Of a stretch of 64,000 nucleotides of DNA, positions 28,106 to 40,453 are shown in pieces (the stretch's first letter is position 1; each line of letters opens with the position of its first letter). A program made the translations under genes and the position numbers. The stretch is taken from NCBI GenBank assembly GCA_034521445.1, contig JAXHMM010000003.1:186001-250000 (forward strand), in the 5' to 3' direction. This DNA is from Balneolaceae bacterium (lineage in GTDB: Bacteria; Bacteroidota; Rhodothermia; Balneolales; Balneolaceae). A model generated the notes under the pieces. It made no database searches and had not been told where the DNA came from. It saw only the letters and a program-made list of their open reading frames with translations.

Positions 28106-29044
28106 ATGAGCATTTCAACACTCCGGGCCCTTGCCATCTTCATGGCCGTGCTGCTGGCCCCATCGGCGCTGATGGCGCAGGAAGCCATCGAAATTGGAAA
28201 AATCCTGGCGGAAGACGACATCTCCATCCGTGACATGTCCCGCATCGACCAGACCGTGGTGGTTGAGGACACCCTCGACGGCTGGGCGGCCGAATGGAGG
28301 GGGGGACTGAACGGCGCACAGGCGGCCTACGACAACTGGAGCGGCGGCGGCGTGAATACGCTCAGCGTGACCGCCTCGACGGTCTTCAACCTGATGTACC
28401 GCCGAAACGCCTTCTCCTACGCCTTCGCCACCAACCTGCAGTACGGCCAGGCGCGACTGGACGGGGAGGAGACTCGCAAGACCAACGACCGCGTCGCCGT
28501 CAACAACAAGTTCAACTTCCAGTTTGCCAACGACCACTGGAGCGCCTTCGCCAACATCAATTTCAGCACCCAGTTCGATGCGGGCTATAATTACGGAGAG
28601 GATCCACCGAAGCTGATCTCTAACTTCTTCGCCCCGGCCTACTTTACGCAGATTGCCGGTATCGCCTACAGTCCGGCCAATTATTTCAGCGCCGAGGCCG
28701 GCCTGGCCATGAAGGAGACCATCGTGGCCGATGACACCCTCGCCACGCGTTACGGATTGGAGTCCGGCGACACCTTCCGCTTCGAGCCCGGCTACGCCCT
28801 GGCCCTCAACTTTGAGAAGGAGTTGTTCACCAACATTCGGGTGATCTCATCGGTGGAGACCTTCACCAACCTTCAGGAGAGTTTCAACAACACCGATGTG
28901 TACTTTAACAACGAGATCGTCGGCGAGATCAACGATTTTATGGATATGTCCTTTCATTTCGTGATGCTCTACGACCGGGACTACTCCCGCGAGGTACAGA
29001 TCAAGCAGATTCTCTCGGCAGGTGTGTCGGTGAGCATACTGTAG
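28106..29044 (+). CDS. DUF3078 domain protein (secreted)
   Basis: The 312-residue protein has a signal peptide (1-25, 'AIFMAVLLAPSALMAQ') and the DUF3078 pattern 'WRGGLNGAQAAYDNWSGGGVN' near residue 65, then alternating polar and hydrophobic strands that look like an outer-membrane beta barrel. Family members are widespread in Bacteroidota and have no proven function. It ends with strands 'MDMSFHFVMLYDRDYSREVQ' and 'IKQILSAGVSVSIL', similar to a barrel closure. Confidence 0.85.
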   Translation: MSISTLRALAIFMAVLLAPSALMAQEAIEIGKILAEDDISIRDMSRIDQTVVVEDTLDGWAAEWRGGLNGAQAAYDNWSGGGVNTLSVTASTVFNLMYRRNAFSYAFATNLQYGQARLDGEETRKTNDRVAVNNKFNFQFANDHWSAFANINFSTQFDAGYNYGEDPPKLISNFFAPAYFTQIAGIAYSPANYFSAEAGLAMKETIVADDTLATRYGLESGDTFRFEPGYALALNFEKELFTNIRVISSVETFTNLQESFNNTDVYFNNEIVGEINDFMDMSFHFVMLYDRDYSREVQIKQILSAGVSVSIL

Positions 29045-29166
29045 GGGACCCCGGTCAACCCCCTTTGTATTTAACCAGCAGCAGGACAGGGATACAAAAC
29101 GATCGCAAATATATCGTCCCGTAGCATTTAATGGAGTAGCGTTCTCCACGATATACCGCAGCGGGC

Positions 29167-29186
29167 GCCATTTGGCAACAAATGGC
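29167..29186. repeat. Hairpin with GCAA tetraloop between convergent genes
   Basis: GCCATTTG-GCAA-CAAATGGC is a perfect 8-bp stem closed by a GNRA tetraloop. It lies between the stops of the DUF3078 gene and the opposing aldehyde dehydrogenase gene, so it may serve both as a bidirectional terminator. No T-run follows. Confidence 0.6.
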
Positions 29187-29222
29187 CTGTCATGAAAGCA
29201 GCCGGTAGCTGCAAGCTAAGGA

Positions 29223-30747
<1,525 letters not shown>

Positions 30748-30873
30748 TGCTCGGGTGCCTGTTGGTCGCATATCGCGCCTAAGATACGGATACTTTCGGT
30801 GTTTCTGGGCAGGACGGGCAGGTGCTCGTCTCTTGCCGTTTCGAATAATAACAAAGCTTCAAATTGATTCTAA

Positions 30874-31658
30874 ATGAAACACGCGTCCAACCGTCAACTC
30901 ACCCTGCTTCGAAAATTGAACCGCAAAAAGTACCGGGAGCAGGAGGGCCTGTTCTTTGTGGAGGGAGAACGGGCGGTCGACCAGGTGATCGAGAACGGGG
31001 TTCTGGCCGTACGCGAACTCTTTTTTGATGAGGACCTCAAACTTTGGGAGCGGGACCCGTGGAATCGTCACTCCGGTAAGGTCTCATCTTCGATGATCGA
31101 CTCCGGTACATTTCTGGACGTGGCCGACACGGAGTCCCCCCAGGGCATCCTGGCACTGTGCGAAATTCCGGCCGAAGCCAGCGCCGATGAACTTGCCGCG
31201 GGAGCGGGTCCGGTACTCGCCATTGACGCCCTTCAGGATCCCGGCAACCTGGGAACCATCGTGCGCTCGGGGTCTGGTTCGGTGCCCGCGGGAATTATCT
31301 GCTGGAAGGGGACGGTGGACCTCTACCATCCCAAGGTGGTGCGCGGCACGGCCGGCTCAACGGGCTGCCTGCCCTGGATGAACGGTGAGCTCGAGGAGGT
31401 TTTCCCGCAATTGAAGCCCGCAAATGGAAAATATGGATGCTTTCAGGCGCAAGCGAGGGTGTGCCTCTCAAGTCGGTGCAGCCCTCCGGCAACAACCTTC
31501 TTGTTGTCGGAAACGAGGCTCATGGCATTAGGGAGAGTCTTTTAGAGGGTGCAGGTACTGAATTACATATATCGCGAACCGGGAATCGAGAACTGGCTGA
31601 AAGTTTGAACGCTGCCATTTCCCTTTCCATTGCCCTCCACCACTTCTCAGGGATCTAG
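30874..31658 (+). CDS. SpoU/TrmH-family RNA 2'-O-methyltransferase, interrupted by apparent frameshifts
   Basis: The first frame gives an N-terminal substrate-binding domain ('RKKYREQEGLFFVEGERAVD') and the knotted methyltransferase core 'LAIDALQDPGNLGTIVRS', 'HPKVVRGTAGS'. The last frame adds 'NNLLVVGNEAHGIRESLL' and 'ISLSIALHH', the SAM-binding trefoil-knot motifs. Joining them needs a 1-nt deletion near 31270-31274, a compensating 1-nt insertion (or two deletions) at 31290-31292 and a deletion near 31404-31410. After correction the gene is about 261 codons, which is normal for the family. It modifies rRNA or tRNA ribose. Confidence 0.8.
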
Positions 31659-31883
31659 GCACACCGGGTGCGTCATCGTGGGATAATTTCCGGAATACCC
31701 GCAAATTCGAATGCTGAGGGCCGATCGCCTGCAGGCAGGTCTTTTTGCATGTCTCGATGGCAGCCTCCTGTTCGTAATAATTGCGACAAGCCTGCCCGGT
31801 CTATTGCTTATGAGGGGCGTAATGTATATCGTTGATTAAGCACCTGACACGCAGACGACCTACATACCCCTAAAACGATCTCT

Positions 31884-33215
31884 ATGCCGCGAGCCAAGAA
31901 GCAGAAGAAGATCTACGTCCTCGATACCTCCGTCCTTCTCTACGACCACGACGCCGTAACCAACTTCCGGAAGAACGATATCGCTATCCCCATCACCGTC
32001 CTTGAAGAACTCGACACGTTTAAGAAGGGCAACGACGTCATCAATCTTCACGCCCGCGAGTTCATACGCTACCTGGACAAGATTTCCAACGAGAACATGC
32101 TTCAGCATTGGATATCCCTCAACGGGGAGACTCACGGCAAGCTGCGCGTGCTCAAGGACGAGGACGTTCCACGGATGCCTCCGAGGTGTTCGGCACCCGG
32201 AAGAACGACCATCGCATTCTCAACAGCGTGCTGAAGCTGATGGAGGACGAGCCGGGCAAGAATGTGATCCTGGTCTCCAAGGACATCAATCTGCGCATCA
32301 AGGCCCGGGCGCTGAATATACAGGCCGAGGACTACGAGACGGTTCGGGTAAAGGACATCGATCATCTCTACAAAGGCAAGTCCGAGGTCAGTTTCGATTC
32401 AGCCGAAATCATCGATCGTTTCTACGAATCGGGTTCCCTGGACGTGAAGGAAGTCACCGATGAAAAACCGGGCAGCAACCGATTTCTTCATCCTGAAAAA
32501 CCATTCAAGCTCCGCCCTGGGTTACTACAATGCCCGGACGGAGTGCATCGAGCCGGTAAAACGGACCACGGCATACGGCGTAAAGCCTCGCAACGCCGAG
32601 CAGACCTTCGCGCTGCAGGCCATCATGAACCCGGAAAACCTGCTGGTGACCGTTACCGGTGCGGCCGGCACCGGCAAGACGCTCATCGCCCTCGCGGGGG
32701 CCCTGGAGCAGCGTCGGAACTATCGACAGATCTACCTGGCACGACCCATCGTGCCCCTCAGCAACAAGGACATTGGCTATCTTCCCGGGACATCCATTCA
32801 AGATCGACCCTGACATGCAGCCGTTATGGGATAACCTCTCCTTTATCAAGAACCAGTACCCGGAGAACAGCAAGCCGTACCAGAAGATCGAGGAGATGGT
32901 GGAGACCGAGAAGCTGCGCATCATCCCCTTGGCCTACATACGGGGACGCAGCCTGTCGAATATCATCTTCATCGTGGATGAGGCGCAGAACCTGACCCCG
33001 CACGAGGTGAAGACCATCATCACCCGGGCGGGGAGGACACCAAGATTATCTTTACCGGCGATATCTACCAGATTGATACGCCTTACCTGGATACCCAGAG
33101 CAACGGGCTTTCCTACCTGGTGGATCGCATGCACGACAACGATCTCTACGCGCACATCAACCTGGAGAAGGGCGAGCGTTCCGAGCTGGCCAACCTGGCC
33201 AGCAAGCTGCTGTAA
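31884..33215 (+). CDS. PIN-PhoH fusion ATPase (PhoH2-type), interrupted by apparent frameshifts
   Basis: Pieced together from three frames, the product has an N-terminal PIN nuclease domain ('[15 protein letters not shown]', 'LEELDTFK', '[16 protein letters not shown]') and a C-terminal PhoH P-loop ATPase ('[15 protein letters not shown]', '[15 protein letters not shown]', '[18 protein letters not shown]', '[14 protein letters not shown]'). PhoH2 proteins act as RNA helicase-ribonucleases. Breaks: 32169-32170 (C run), 32483-32485 (T run), 32787-32801 (one insertion, or two deletions in a G run and an A run), 33030-33033 (G run). The corrected length is about 444 residues, which is normal. Confidence 0.82.
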
Positions 33216-33238
33216 TGTCCCGGTACCCGCTTTGACGT

Positions 33239-34051
33239 TCAGGCCAGCTGGCCGATGTGCACGTCGGGAATGGGGGAGCCCAGGAAACGCTCGGCCAGTT
33301 GCTGGAAGCGCTGGGGGCGGTCGCCTGACGTAACACTCGAAGGTTCCTTCCTCGGCGGGATTGAGCAGGTCCAGGTCCCGCAGCATGTCACGAGACATGT
33401 CCGCAATGGATTGGGCGGAATCGATGATGGCGGATCTGCTTGTTGCTGAGCGCCTGCCGGATGGATTTCTTGAAGAGGGGATAGTGGGTGCAGCCCAGGA
33501 TGAGGCTGTCGATATCGCTTTCTTCAAACCTTTCCAGGTAGATGTCGAGGGTGTCGCGGGCCACCTGGTTGTCGGTCCACCCCTCCTCGGCCAGCGGCAC
33601 AAGCAGGGGACAGGCCTCGGAGCTGACTTTCTGATATCCCATTCCCGGGTATGGATGGCCTTTTCGTAGGCCCCGGAGCCAACGGTTGCCAGGGTGCCGA
33701 TAACCCCGATGTGCCGGCTGGTGGAATCCTCCAGCGCGGCGCGCGTACCTGCCGTAATTACGTCCAGTACCGGGATTTCGCCTGCCTCCTCGATGATATG
33801 CTCCTTGGCCGAGGCCGACACCGTGTTACAGGCGATAAGGATCATTTTCACTTCGCGCTCCAGCAGGAAACGGGTAATCTGTAGGGCATAACCGCGGACG
33901 GTCTCCTCCGACTGATGCCGTAGGGCACGCGGGCGGTATCCCCGAAGTAGATGATATCCTCCCCGGGCAGGGCCTCGCGCACGGCTTTTACTACGGTGAG
34001 TCCGCCGATTCCGGAGTCGAATATGCCTATGGGAGCCTGGGGGTCGGGCAT
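33239..34051 (-). CDS. murI: Glutamate racemase, interrupted by apparent frameshifts
   Basis: MurI makes D-glutamate for peptidoglycan. The start at 34051 gives '[24 protein letters not shown]' (first catalytic-face motif). '[12 protein letters not shown]', '[11 protein letters not shown]' (first Cys), '[13 protein letters not shown]', '[11 protein letters not shown]' (second Cys) and '[12 protein letters not shown]' follow. Four frame changes are needed, near 33911-33914, 33628-33630, 33430 and 33331. The end in the right frame reads '[17 protein letters not shown]', typical for MurI. murI is normally essential, so true inactivation is unlikely unless there is a second copy. It converges with the PhoH gene, 23 nt apart. 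Confidence 0.83.
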
Positions 34052-34125
34052 GGTGTGTAGTATGCACTTCAAATTTCGAAGACGGGAAAGTATCCACATT
34101 CCCCTAGAAAATGAAATGACCGGCT

Positions 34126-37100
34126 TTAACGTAGTTTCCGCGCCAGCACGGCCAGTTCACGGTAGGCCTGCCGGCGCCCGGCCGCATTCGACCAGGCCTC
34201 CAGGGTTACGATATAGATGCCGATGCGGTTGGACCGGCGTTGACCGTCGCGGCCGTCCCACAGCAGGGAGCCGCTTGGACCCGCCCGCATGCCGTCGGCC
34301 AGCGTGTGCACCGGCCGGCCGAAGCGGTCGTAGATTCGCACGCGCAGCAGGTAGTCGGGACGGTCCAGCACCCAGGAGATGACCAGGTGGTCCTGGTAGC
34401 CGTCGCCGTCGGGCGAGAAGGGGTTGGGCGAAACATGAAGGCCGGTTTGGGCGAGTGACTCACCCTCCCGGCTGCGAATGGAGTTCTCCTGCAGCGGCGA
34501 ACCGCCCAGCGGGGCGGCGCTCGAACCCCAGTTGAGGGGGGCGTTTCCGGAGAGGGAGGGATCGATCTTTTCCAGCGCGATGCCCCGCACGTCCACCAGG
34601 TCGGGGTTGTGCCAGGAGGCCGTGTAAAATAGCGAGTCGATAACGGTACCGCTGCTGTCGGCCAGGAAGAGAGGACGGTCCGGCGCGAGTCCCAGCCCGT
34701 CACGGTCAAAGCGAAGCAGGGGAGGAGCCGGCGCGGCCGTCTCCTCTTCCAGCCGGAAGTAGACGCCCACGCGGCTGCGGCGCAGATCGGCCGCGGTGTC
34801 GGCATAGAGCAGGGCGAATCCCCCGCCCTCAAGGCTGCGGTGGCGGTCTTCCGCCGGCACGAGCCGGGCCACCCGCCCGTTTTCGTCGGCCGCCCCGTGC
34901 AGGTGCAGGCCTTCCAGGGAGAGGGGGTAGGCGCGGCGGTTGACCAGCTCCACGTACTCCGCCTGGTCGGGTCGCCCGTCGTCAGCCCCGGCGATGGGTT
35001 CGTAGAGGATCTCATTGAAGGTGAGGTCGCCGGGCCCGGGCGGCCAGGCGATGTCGATTTCCTGGAGGTCCATGCGGTTGCCGCGATGGTCCTCCAGGTT
35101 TCGGACCGCCAGGATGGAGAGAGAGGCGTCCGGCTCCAGGATGCCGCCGTGCTCCGGCTCCAGCAGCAGGCGGTCGGCCTGGTGAGGCTGGAAAGCATAC
35201 AGCCGCAGCGGCAGCTTGCCTGCCGAGAATTCGGTTTCGGGCAGCAGGCGCACGAATTCTCCGAAGCGCACCTCCAGCATGCCTTCGCGGGATACCCCGG
35301 CGAAGCGCAGCCGGGGAGGTTCCACGTCAGGTCGAAATGCGCTGTTGGTATGGCCCGCGCTCGCCCCGCCCTCCGCGCTGCTCTCGGTCCAGTTGGAGGG
35401 ATCGAGGGTGGGGGCTCGTGGATCCCGGCGCTCCAGGGAGTGTCCCGCGCGCACCGGGTGGGATTCAGCAACGTAGGCCAGGGAGTCCACCGTCACCCCG
35501 TCGGCGTCGCGCAGGTAGATCCGGTCGGAGCTGTTGTTGAGGGAGGGAAATCCGGGCACCTGGAGGAACCGGGAGGAGGACCCGGTACCGGTGAACACGA
35601 GGAGCTCTCCGGGCAGAAGCAGTACGGCTTCCCGCAGGAGGGTGGAGGAGACCGCGTCGCCCAGACGCCAGTTCTGCAGGTCGAGGTTTTTCGTGCTTGT
35701 GTTGAGTACCTCCACGAATTCATGGGCGCCGGCCTCCTCCCGGAACAGGATCTCGTTGATGACGAGGTCGCCCGGCTCGGCCGCATCGATTCTCAGGTAG
35801 CGTGCCGATAGGGATTGAGGCACCATGGCGTTCCCGAATGCGTCTTCTAACCCCTGCGCCGCCACCGTGTAGGTGGTGCCCGAATTAAGCGGTACGGCGG
35901 AGCGAAGCACCAGGCTGTCCCCGTGCAGCTCCATGGCCGCCAGTGTCACGGAGGGCGAGATGATGAACCGTCCGGCCCATCCCGGGATTTCACGAAGCCT
36001 TTCGGAAAAGAGGAGCGAGAAGGTGCGCCCGTCGGGAATGGCCAGGGCAAGCAGCTCCGGGGGGTCGCGGTCGGGAAGAGCGCGGTTTGCCTCACCCGGG
36101 CTTCCTCTGCCCGCAGGGGAGGGAACCCAGTTTTCAGGCAGGGAGGCCGGATGCTGCAGGCTGCGCCGCTCCAGGGCGTGCTCCTCGCCGGACCAGTCGC
36201 CGCTGTAGGTCAGCTCCTCAAGGACACGTCCCAGGCTGTCGCCTATGGCGATGCGGTCGCCGCCGTTGTTGAGAGCCGGGAATCGGCTGCCCATCTCCAG
36301 CAGGGCTATTTCGGGGAAGGAGTCCCGTAGGGTGGCGTCGGGAGCCAGCACCAGGTAGGCGCCGGGAGCAAGCAATACCAGGCTGTCTGTCAGCGGCGCC
36401 CGGCGCACGCCGGCGTCGGAAAGGGTGATTTTGCGAAGGGAGAGTTCTTCGCCGCCTGCGTTGTAGACCTCTACGAATTCGGTCCACCCGGGCGGGGGGT
36501 CATACATGAACTCGGTGATAAGCAGCTCCCCGCTGCCCGGCCCGGGGTAGTCGAGGTAGGTGAAGGAGGCGTTGCCGGCGCCGGCGTTGCCCCAGGCGTC
36601 GGACACCCCGTCGAAGGTAAGCGTGTAGCGCTGACGGTGGCGCAGGGCGCCACCCAGCTCCAGCACCAGGGCGTCGGGGCCGGAAAACAGGACGGCGGAC
36701 ACGGGAACCCGCGGCTGCAGGCGGAAGTTGCCCGGCCGAATGCGCGCGCTGTCCACCGCCTCGCTGAAGAGAAGTTCGAGGCGGTTGGGGCCCGCCACCA
36801 CGAGCTCCACCAGGTCAGGGGCCGTCGCGTCAGGCCGGGACAGGTTGGCCCTGCCGGGCGTGCCCGCGCTCCCGTCCGGCGGTTCGCTCCAGTTGTAGGC
36901 GGCCGCGGCGGGTCGGGAGATCGCGCGCCGTTCCAGGGCTTTTTGCCGACCGCCCCAGGAGGGGTCGTACCTCAGCGAATCGGCCGCAACTCCCCCGGCC
37001 GTCCGCAGGAGGATGCGGTCGCCTCCGTTGTTCAGGACCGGTATGCCGCCCGAGGGCACCAGCAGGTCGATCTCCGGGAAGGTCTCCCGGAGCGAGGATT

Positions 37101-39789
37101 CGGGCGCCAGCACCAGGTAGTCGCCGGGCGCCAGCAGGCGTGTGGTGTCGGCCAGCAGGTGCGAGTGGTTTCCGCCGTCCTGCAACGTGACCCCATGCAG
37201 GTCCACCGTCCGCGGGGAACGGTTCAGCAGCTCCACGTACTCGCTCCACCCGTCGGGCGGGTCGTACATAAACTCCGTAACAAGCAGATCCCCGGTCTCG
37301 GCGGCCGGATAGTCCACGTAGGCAAAGGAGGTGTCCCCCGGCGCGGTATTCCCGAAGTAGTCCGCTATTCCCTCCCAGCTCAGCCGGTAGCTCTGCCCGT
37401 GCCGAAGGTCGCCCGTCAGGGTGAGCACCACGCTGTCGGGATGGGCGAAACGGGCGTCGGTCACGCCGCCGCCCGCCGCACCGCCGCCCTCCAGGCGGTA
37501 GTTGGAGGCGTTGCCTGCCGGACCGGCTTCCGGCTGCTCGTCGAAGCGCAGCAGGAGGGAGCCCGGACCCGTGATGCGGAACTCCGCCAGTCGTGGCGGC
37601 GACATGTCCGGCCCGATGCGGTTGTCCGTGCCGGGGCTGCCCGGGAAGGGAGGGGGCGAATCCGCCCAGTTGGGACGCTCCCAGGCGGGATGCGCCAGCG
37701 AACGACGCTCCAGCGAACGCTCCTGTCCTCCCCAGGAAGGCAGGTAGGCGAGGGAGTCCACCGCCACGCCATGCTCGTTGCGCAGGACCAGGCGGTCGCC
37801 GCCGTTGTTGAGGGCCGGGAAGGCGGAGCCCATGACCAGGACGCTGACGCCGTCCAGGGAGTCGGCCAGGGAGGACTCAGGCAGCAGCAGCCAGCGGCTC
37901 CCGGGCGGGATAACCAGGGGAGCGGGCGAGAGGGGCACTGGCGCGCCGCCGGCGTCCTCCAGGTAGAGTTCATCGGCTGAGAAGCTCTTGTCGCCGGGGT
38001 TGTAGATCTCCACGTACTCACTCCACCCGGGCGGCGGGTCGTAGGCGAACTCCGTGATCAGCAGCTCGCCCGCATCCGCCGTGCTGAGCACCTGCCAGGT
38101 GAAGGAGGTGTCCCATGACACGGAAAAATTTCCGAAAAGGTCCTCCACCCCCTCTGCGGAAAAGGTATAGGTGGTGTTGTTGGCCAGGGCGGGCGTGAAG
38201 TCAACCCTGACCGTGTCGGGCGGGAAGAAGGTTGCCTCCTGCACCGCAACGCCGCCTGTAACGTCGTAGCGGGCGGGGTCGCCGGCCGAAGCGGCATCCA
38301 GCCTCTCGCTGAAGACCAGTTCAAACGTTCCCTCCCCGGCAAATCGAAGCGAGCGCACACGTGGCGCCTCCGTGTCGGGCGCCACGGTATTGGACAGGCC
38401 GGGGGAGCCGCCGGGATTGCCGGGCGCGTCGGCCCAGTTCTCCGGCCAGGCGGCATCCACCGCCAGGGATCGTCGCTCCAGCGCCCCGTCCGCTCCGCCC
38501 CAGGCCGGGGTGTAGGCGAGGGAGTCGGCCGTCCATCCTCCGGGAGCAAGCAGCAGGAGCAGGTCACCGCCGTTGTTCAGCGTGGGCATGGAAGGTACGG
38601 GAGCCGACGGTCCGCGCTGCGCGTAGGCGCCGGCAAGGGCGGCGGTATCCGCCGTCAGGACCAGCAGGCTGTCGGGAAAGAGCGCCAGGGTGTCGGCGGC
38701 CAGGGCGGCGCTGCCTGCGGCGTCGCCCACCCGCCAGCCCTGCAGGTTCAGAATGGAAGGACCGGTATTGACAATCTCCACGTACTCCGGTGCATCTCCG
38801 GGCGGGTCGAAGGCGAATTCGTTGAACAGAAGCTCTCCCGGAGCGGCTTCCCCGAATACCATAAAGTTCATGGTATCGGGCTCCACGGGCTCGCCCTCCA
38901 GGTCCGCCACACCCTCCAGCGAAAGTTCGTAGGCCGCCGAGGGAAGGGTGCCGTAATCCAGCAGCAGGGTATCGGGCGCCGGCAGGCTGAGGACAGGCGC
39001 AACACCGGGATCGGGGTTAAGCTTGAAATTTCCGGGCTCCGCCGAGGCGAGGTCCACTTCCCGGCTGAAGGCCAGCCGAAGCCCCTCCTGCGCCACGCGT
39101 AGGCCGGTCCACCGGAAGGGCGGCCGGTCAATTTTGAAATCGAAGAAGAAACGGTCGGCGCGGGTGGAAGTGTACCGCACGCGCACCCCGAAATGGGTGG
39201 ACGAGTCATGGGTAAGATCGGTAACGGTCGCGCCGGCGTCCACCGGCTCGCCCAGGTAGCCGCGTGCCACGCGAAGGCTCCACGTCCCGCCGGCGCTGCG
39301 CTCCACGCGCAGCCGGTAGCCTTCCGCTGTGCCGGTTATCCGCGTGGTGTCGGCCAGCAGGTCGGTCGCCTCCCCCGCATCGTAGCGCACCAGCCTGAAA
39401 TAATCGTCCCCGGCCTGGCCCACCTGCACGGCGTAGCCGCTGACCTCGTCCGCCAGCTCCTCCCGGTCGCTCATAAGAAATACCTCCGCCCGGTTGGAGC
39501 CCGAAGGCAGGAAGTCGTCCAGCATCACGAAAAACTCCCAGTAACCCGTGACCGCAGTAGATGGGGTGCTCAGCCAGGCGTCTTCGGTGTCAGGGCTGTC
39601 GAGCTGCAGCAGGTGGCCATGGGCGAATGGGCTGATCACAAAGCGCTCGTCGTGGCCGCTCCAGGCCGGGTTGGAGGTGAACTCCCCGTCCTCGAAACCG
39701 TCCTCGAAGTTGGCCGCCTGCCCGGAGGCGGAAGGCGCCGGCAGTAGAAGACATACCATGGCCACGAGCGGCAGCGCGGGAAGTCGCAT
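34126..39789 (-). CDS. Giant secreted protein with six lamin-tail (LTD) and Ig-like module pairs and a FlgD-like C-terminal domain
   Basis: The 1,887-residue product (ATG at 39789, signal peptide '[18 protein letters not shown]') begins with a laminin-like jelly roll region (about 30-225). Six module pairs follow. Each pairs an SbsA/Big_5-like Ig domain ('[19 protein letters not shown]' type) with a lamin-tail domain ('[20 protein letters not shown]' type). Lamin-tail starts lie near residues 313, 573, 833, 1090, 1336 and 1590, a period of about 250-260. Within them is a repeated 'LNNGGDR' and 'LERRSL' motif. The end has '[15 protein letters not shown]' and a FlgD-Ig/CHU_C-like domain, used by Type IX-type secretion and surface attachment. 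The role is probably surface adhesion or matrix. It stands alone. Confidence 0.88.
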   Translation of the reverse strand: MRLPALPLVAMVCLLLPAPSASGQAANFEDGFEDGEFTSNPAWSGHDERFVISPFAHGHLLQLDSPDTEDAWLSTPSTAVTGYWEFFVMLDDFLPSGSNRAEVFLMSDREELADEVSGYAVQVGQAGDDYFRLVRYDAGEATDLLADTTRITGTAEGYRLRVERSAGGTWSLRVARGYLGEPVDAGATVTDLTHDSSTHFGVRVRYTSTRADRFFFDFKIDRPPFRWTGLRVAQEGLRLAFSREVDLASAEPGNFKLNPDPGVAPVLSLPAPDTLLLDYGTLPSAAYELSLEGVADLEGEPVEPDTMNFMVFGEAAPGELLFNEFAFDPPGDAPEYVEIVNTGPSILNLQGWRVGDAAGSAALAADTLALFPDSLLVLTADTAALAGAYAQRGPSAPVPSMPTLNNGGDLLLLLAPGGWTADSLAYTPAWGGADGALERRSLAVDAAWPENWADAPGNPGGSPGLSNTVAPDTEAPRVRSLRFAGEGTFELVFSERLDAASAGDPARYDVTGGVAVQEATFFPPDTVRVDFTPALANNTTYTFSAEGVEDLFGNFSVSWDTSFTWQVLSTADAGELLITEFAYDPPPGWSEYVEIYNPGDKSFSADELYLEDAGGAPVPLSPAPLVIPPGSRWLLLPESSLADSLDGVSVLVMGSAFPALNNGGDRLVLRNEHGVAVDSLAYLPSWGGQERSLERRSLAHPAWERPNWADSPPPFPGSPGTDNRIGPDMSPPRLAEFRITGPGSLLLRFDEQPEAGPAGNASNYRLEGGGAAGGGVTDARFAHPDSVVLTLTGDLRHGQSYRLSWEGIADYFGNTAPGDTSFAYVDYPAAETGDLLVTEFMYDPPDGWSEYVELLNRSPRTVDLHGVTLQDGGNHSHLLADTTRLLAPGDYLVLAPESSLRETFPEIDLLVPSGGIPVLNNGGDRILLRTAGGVAADSLRYDPSWGGRQKALERRAISRPAAAAYNWSEPPDGSAGTPGRANLSRPDATAPDLVELVVAGPNRLELLFSEAVDSARIRPGNFRLQPRVPVSAVLFSGPDALVLELGGALRHRQRYTLTFDGVSDAWGNAGAGNASFTYLDYPGPGSGELLITEFMYDPPPGWTEFVEVYNAGGEELSLRKITLSDAGVRRAPLTDSLVLLAPGAYLVLAPDATLRDSFPEIALLEMGSRFPALNNGGDRIAIGDSLGRVLEELTYSGDWSGEEHALERRSLQHPASLPENWVPSPAGRGSPGEANRALPDRDPPELLALAIPDGRTFSLLFSERLREIPGWAGRFIISPSVTLAAMELHGDSLVLRSAVPLNSGTTYTVAAQGLEDAFGNAMVPQSLSARYLRIDAAEPGDLVINEILFREEAGAHEFVEVLNTSTKNLDLQNWRLGDAVSSTLLREAVLLLPGELLVFTGTGSSSRFLQVPGFPSLNNSSDRIYLRDADGVTVDSLAYVAESHPVRAGHSLERRDPRAPTLDPSNWTESSAEGGASAGHTNSAFRPDVEPPRLRFAGVSREGMLEVRFGEFVRLLPETEFSAGKLPLRLYAFQPHQADRLLLEPEHGGILEPDASLSILAVRNLEDHRGNRMDLQEIDIAWPPGPGDLTFNEILYEPIAGADDGRPDQAEYVELVNRRAYPLSLEGLHLHGAADENGRVARLVPAEDRHRSLEGGGFALLYADTAADLRRSRVGVYFRLEEETAAPAPPLLRFDRDGLGLAPDRPLFLADSSGTVIDSLFYTASWHNPDLVDVRGIALEKIDPSLSGNAPLNWGSSAAPLGGSPLQENSIRSREGESLAQTGLHVSPNPFSPDGDGYQDHLVISWVLDRPDYLLRVRIYDRFGRPVHTLADGMRAGPSGSLLWDGRDGQRRSNRIGIYIVTLEAWSNAAGRRQAYRELAVLARKLR

Positions 39790-39827
39790 GGGAGGGGAGA
39801 ATGAATAGCGTTGAGGGAATATAAAAG

Positions 39828-39917
39828 GGGACGTGGAGGGATCAACCGCCACGTCCCGGAAGGACATTGAATTTGCTCTCTTATATCAACGGCTTAGAGA
39901 TATCTGGGAAGATATCT
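39828..39917. repeat. 9-bp hairpin and twin AGATATCT palindromes upstream of the giant gene
   Basis: In the 229-bp divergent gap between the giant protein gene and the 40.0-kb gene, GGGACGTGG (39828-39836) and CCACGTCCC (39849-39857) form a perfect stem with a 12-nt loop. Two copies of the palindrome AGATATCT lie at 39898-39905 and 39910-39917, 12 nt apart. No further gene is visible here. The elements may be a leader stem and operator sites for one of the two promoters. Confidence 0.5.
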
Positions 39918-40018
39918 GTAGTGTAGACCGCCGCGAAGGTAATTCCTTACAGAATCTTTAAGATTTTTAATATCATTGGGGTCTAACCCAGGTGCCCAAC
40001 CCCAACAAGCCCAGCGAC

Positions 40019-40420
40019 ATGGATTTTCAGAACCGGAGCGTACCCTTTAAAATCGACGAGGTGGCCAGCGGTTTCCAGGAAGCCAACGGACTGCTGACGG
40101 CAACCAGGAAGGGGCTGGACCTGGAGTTCGAGGTCACCGACGCCTTCTTCGGGGTGTTCAAATCGGGCGTGAAGAACGTTTTCCTCTCCTTCGGGGACCT
40201 GCGTTCGGTCAGCTACAAGAAGGGCTGGTTCAGCGCCAAAATCATCCTCGAGGGCACGTCCATGAAGGTTTTCGACGATCTTCCCGGGACCGACGTGGCG
40301 ACGGTCACCCTGAAGGTGAAGCGCAGGCACCGGGAGGATGCGCGTTCGGTCATCTCCCACGCGCGCATGATGCTTTCCGAACACCGCCTGCAGCAGCTGG
40401 AGGAAGGGGAGGAGGGTTAA
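40019..40420 (+). CDS. Hypothetical protein with PH-like fold (133 aa)
   Basis: I do not recognise a named family. The protein is soluble with alternating strands ('FEVTDAFFGVFKSGVKNVFL', 'SVSYKKGWFSAKIILEG') and a final helix ('DARSVISHARMMLSEHRLQQL'), a pattern compatible with a bacterial PH-like domain. No signal peptide is present. I chose the ATG at 40019 ('MDFQNRSVPFKID'); an in-frame GTG at 39992 would add nine residues. The asd gene converges with it. Confidence 0.65.
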   Translation: MDFQNRSVPFKIDEVASGFQEANGLLTATRKGLDLEFEVTDAFFGVFKSGVKNVFLSFGDLRSVSYKKGWFSAKIILEGTSMKVFDDLPGTDVATVTLKVKRRHREDARSVISHARMMLSEHRLQQLEEGEEG

Positions 40421-40453
40421 CAGGTCTTGCCAAGCGCGGCTGTGGGCTCCCTG

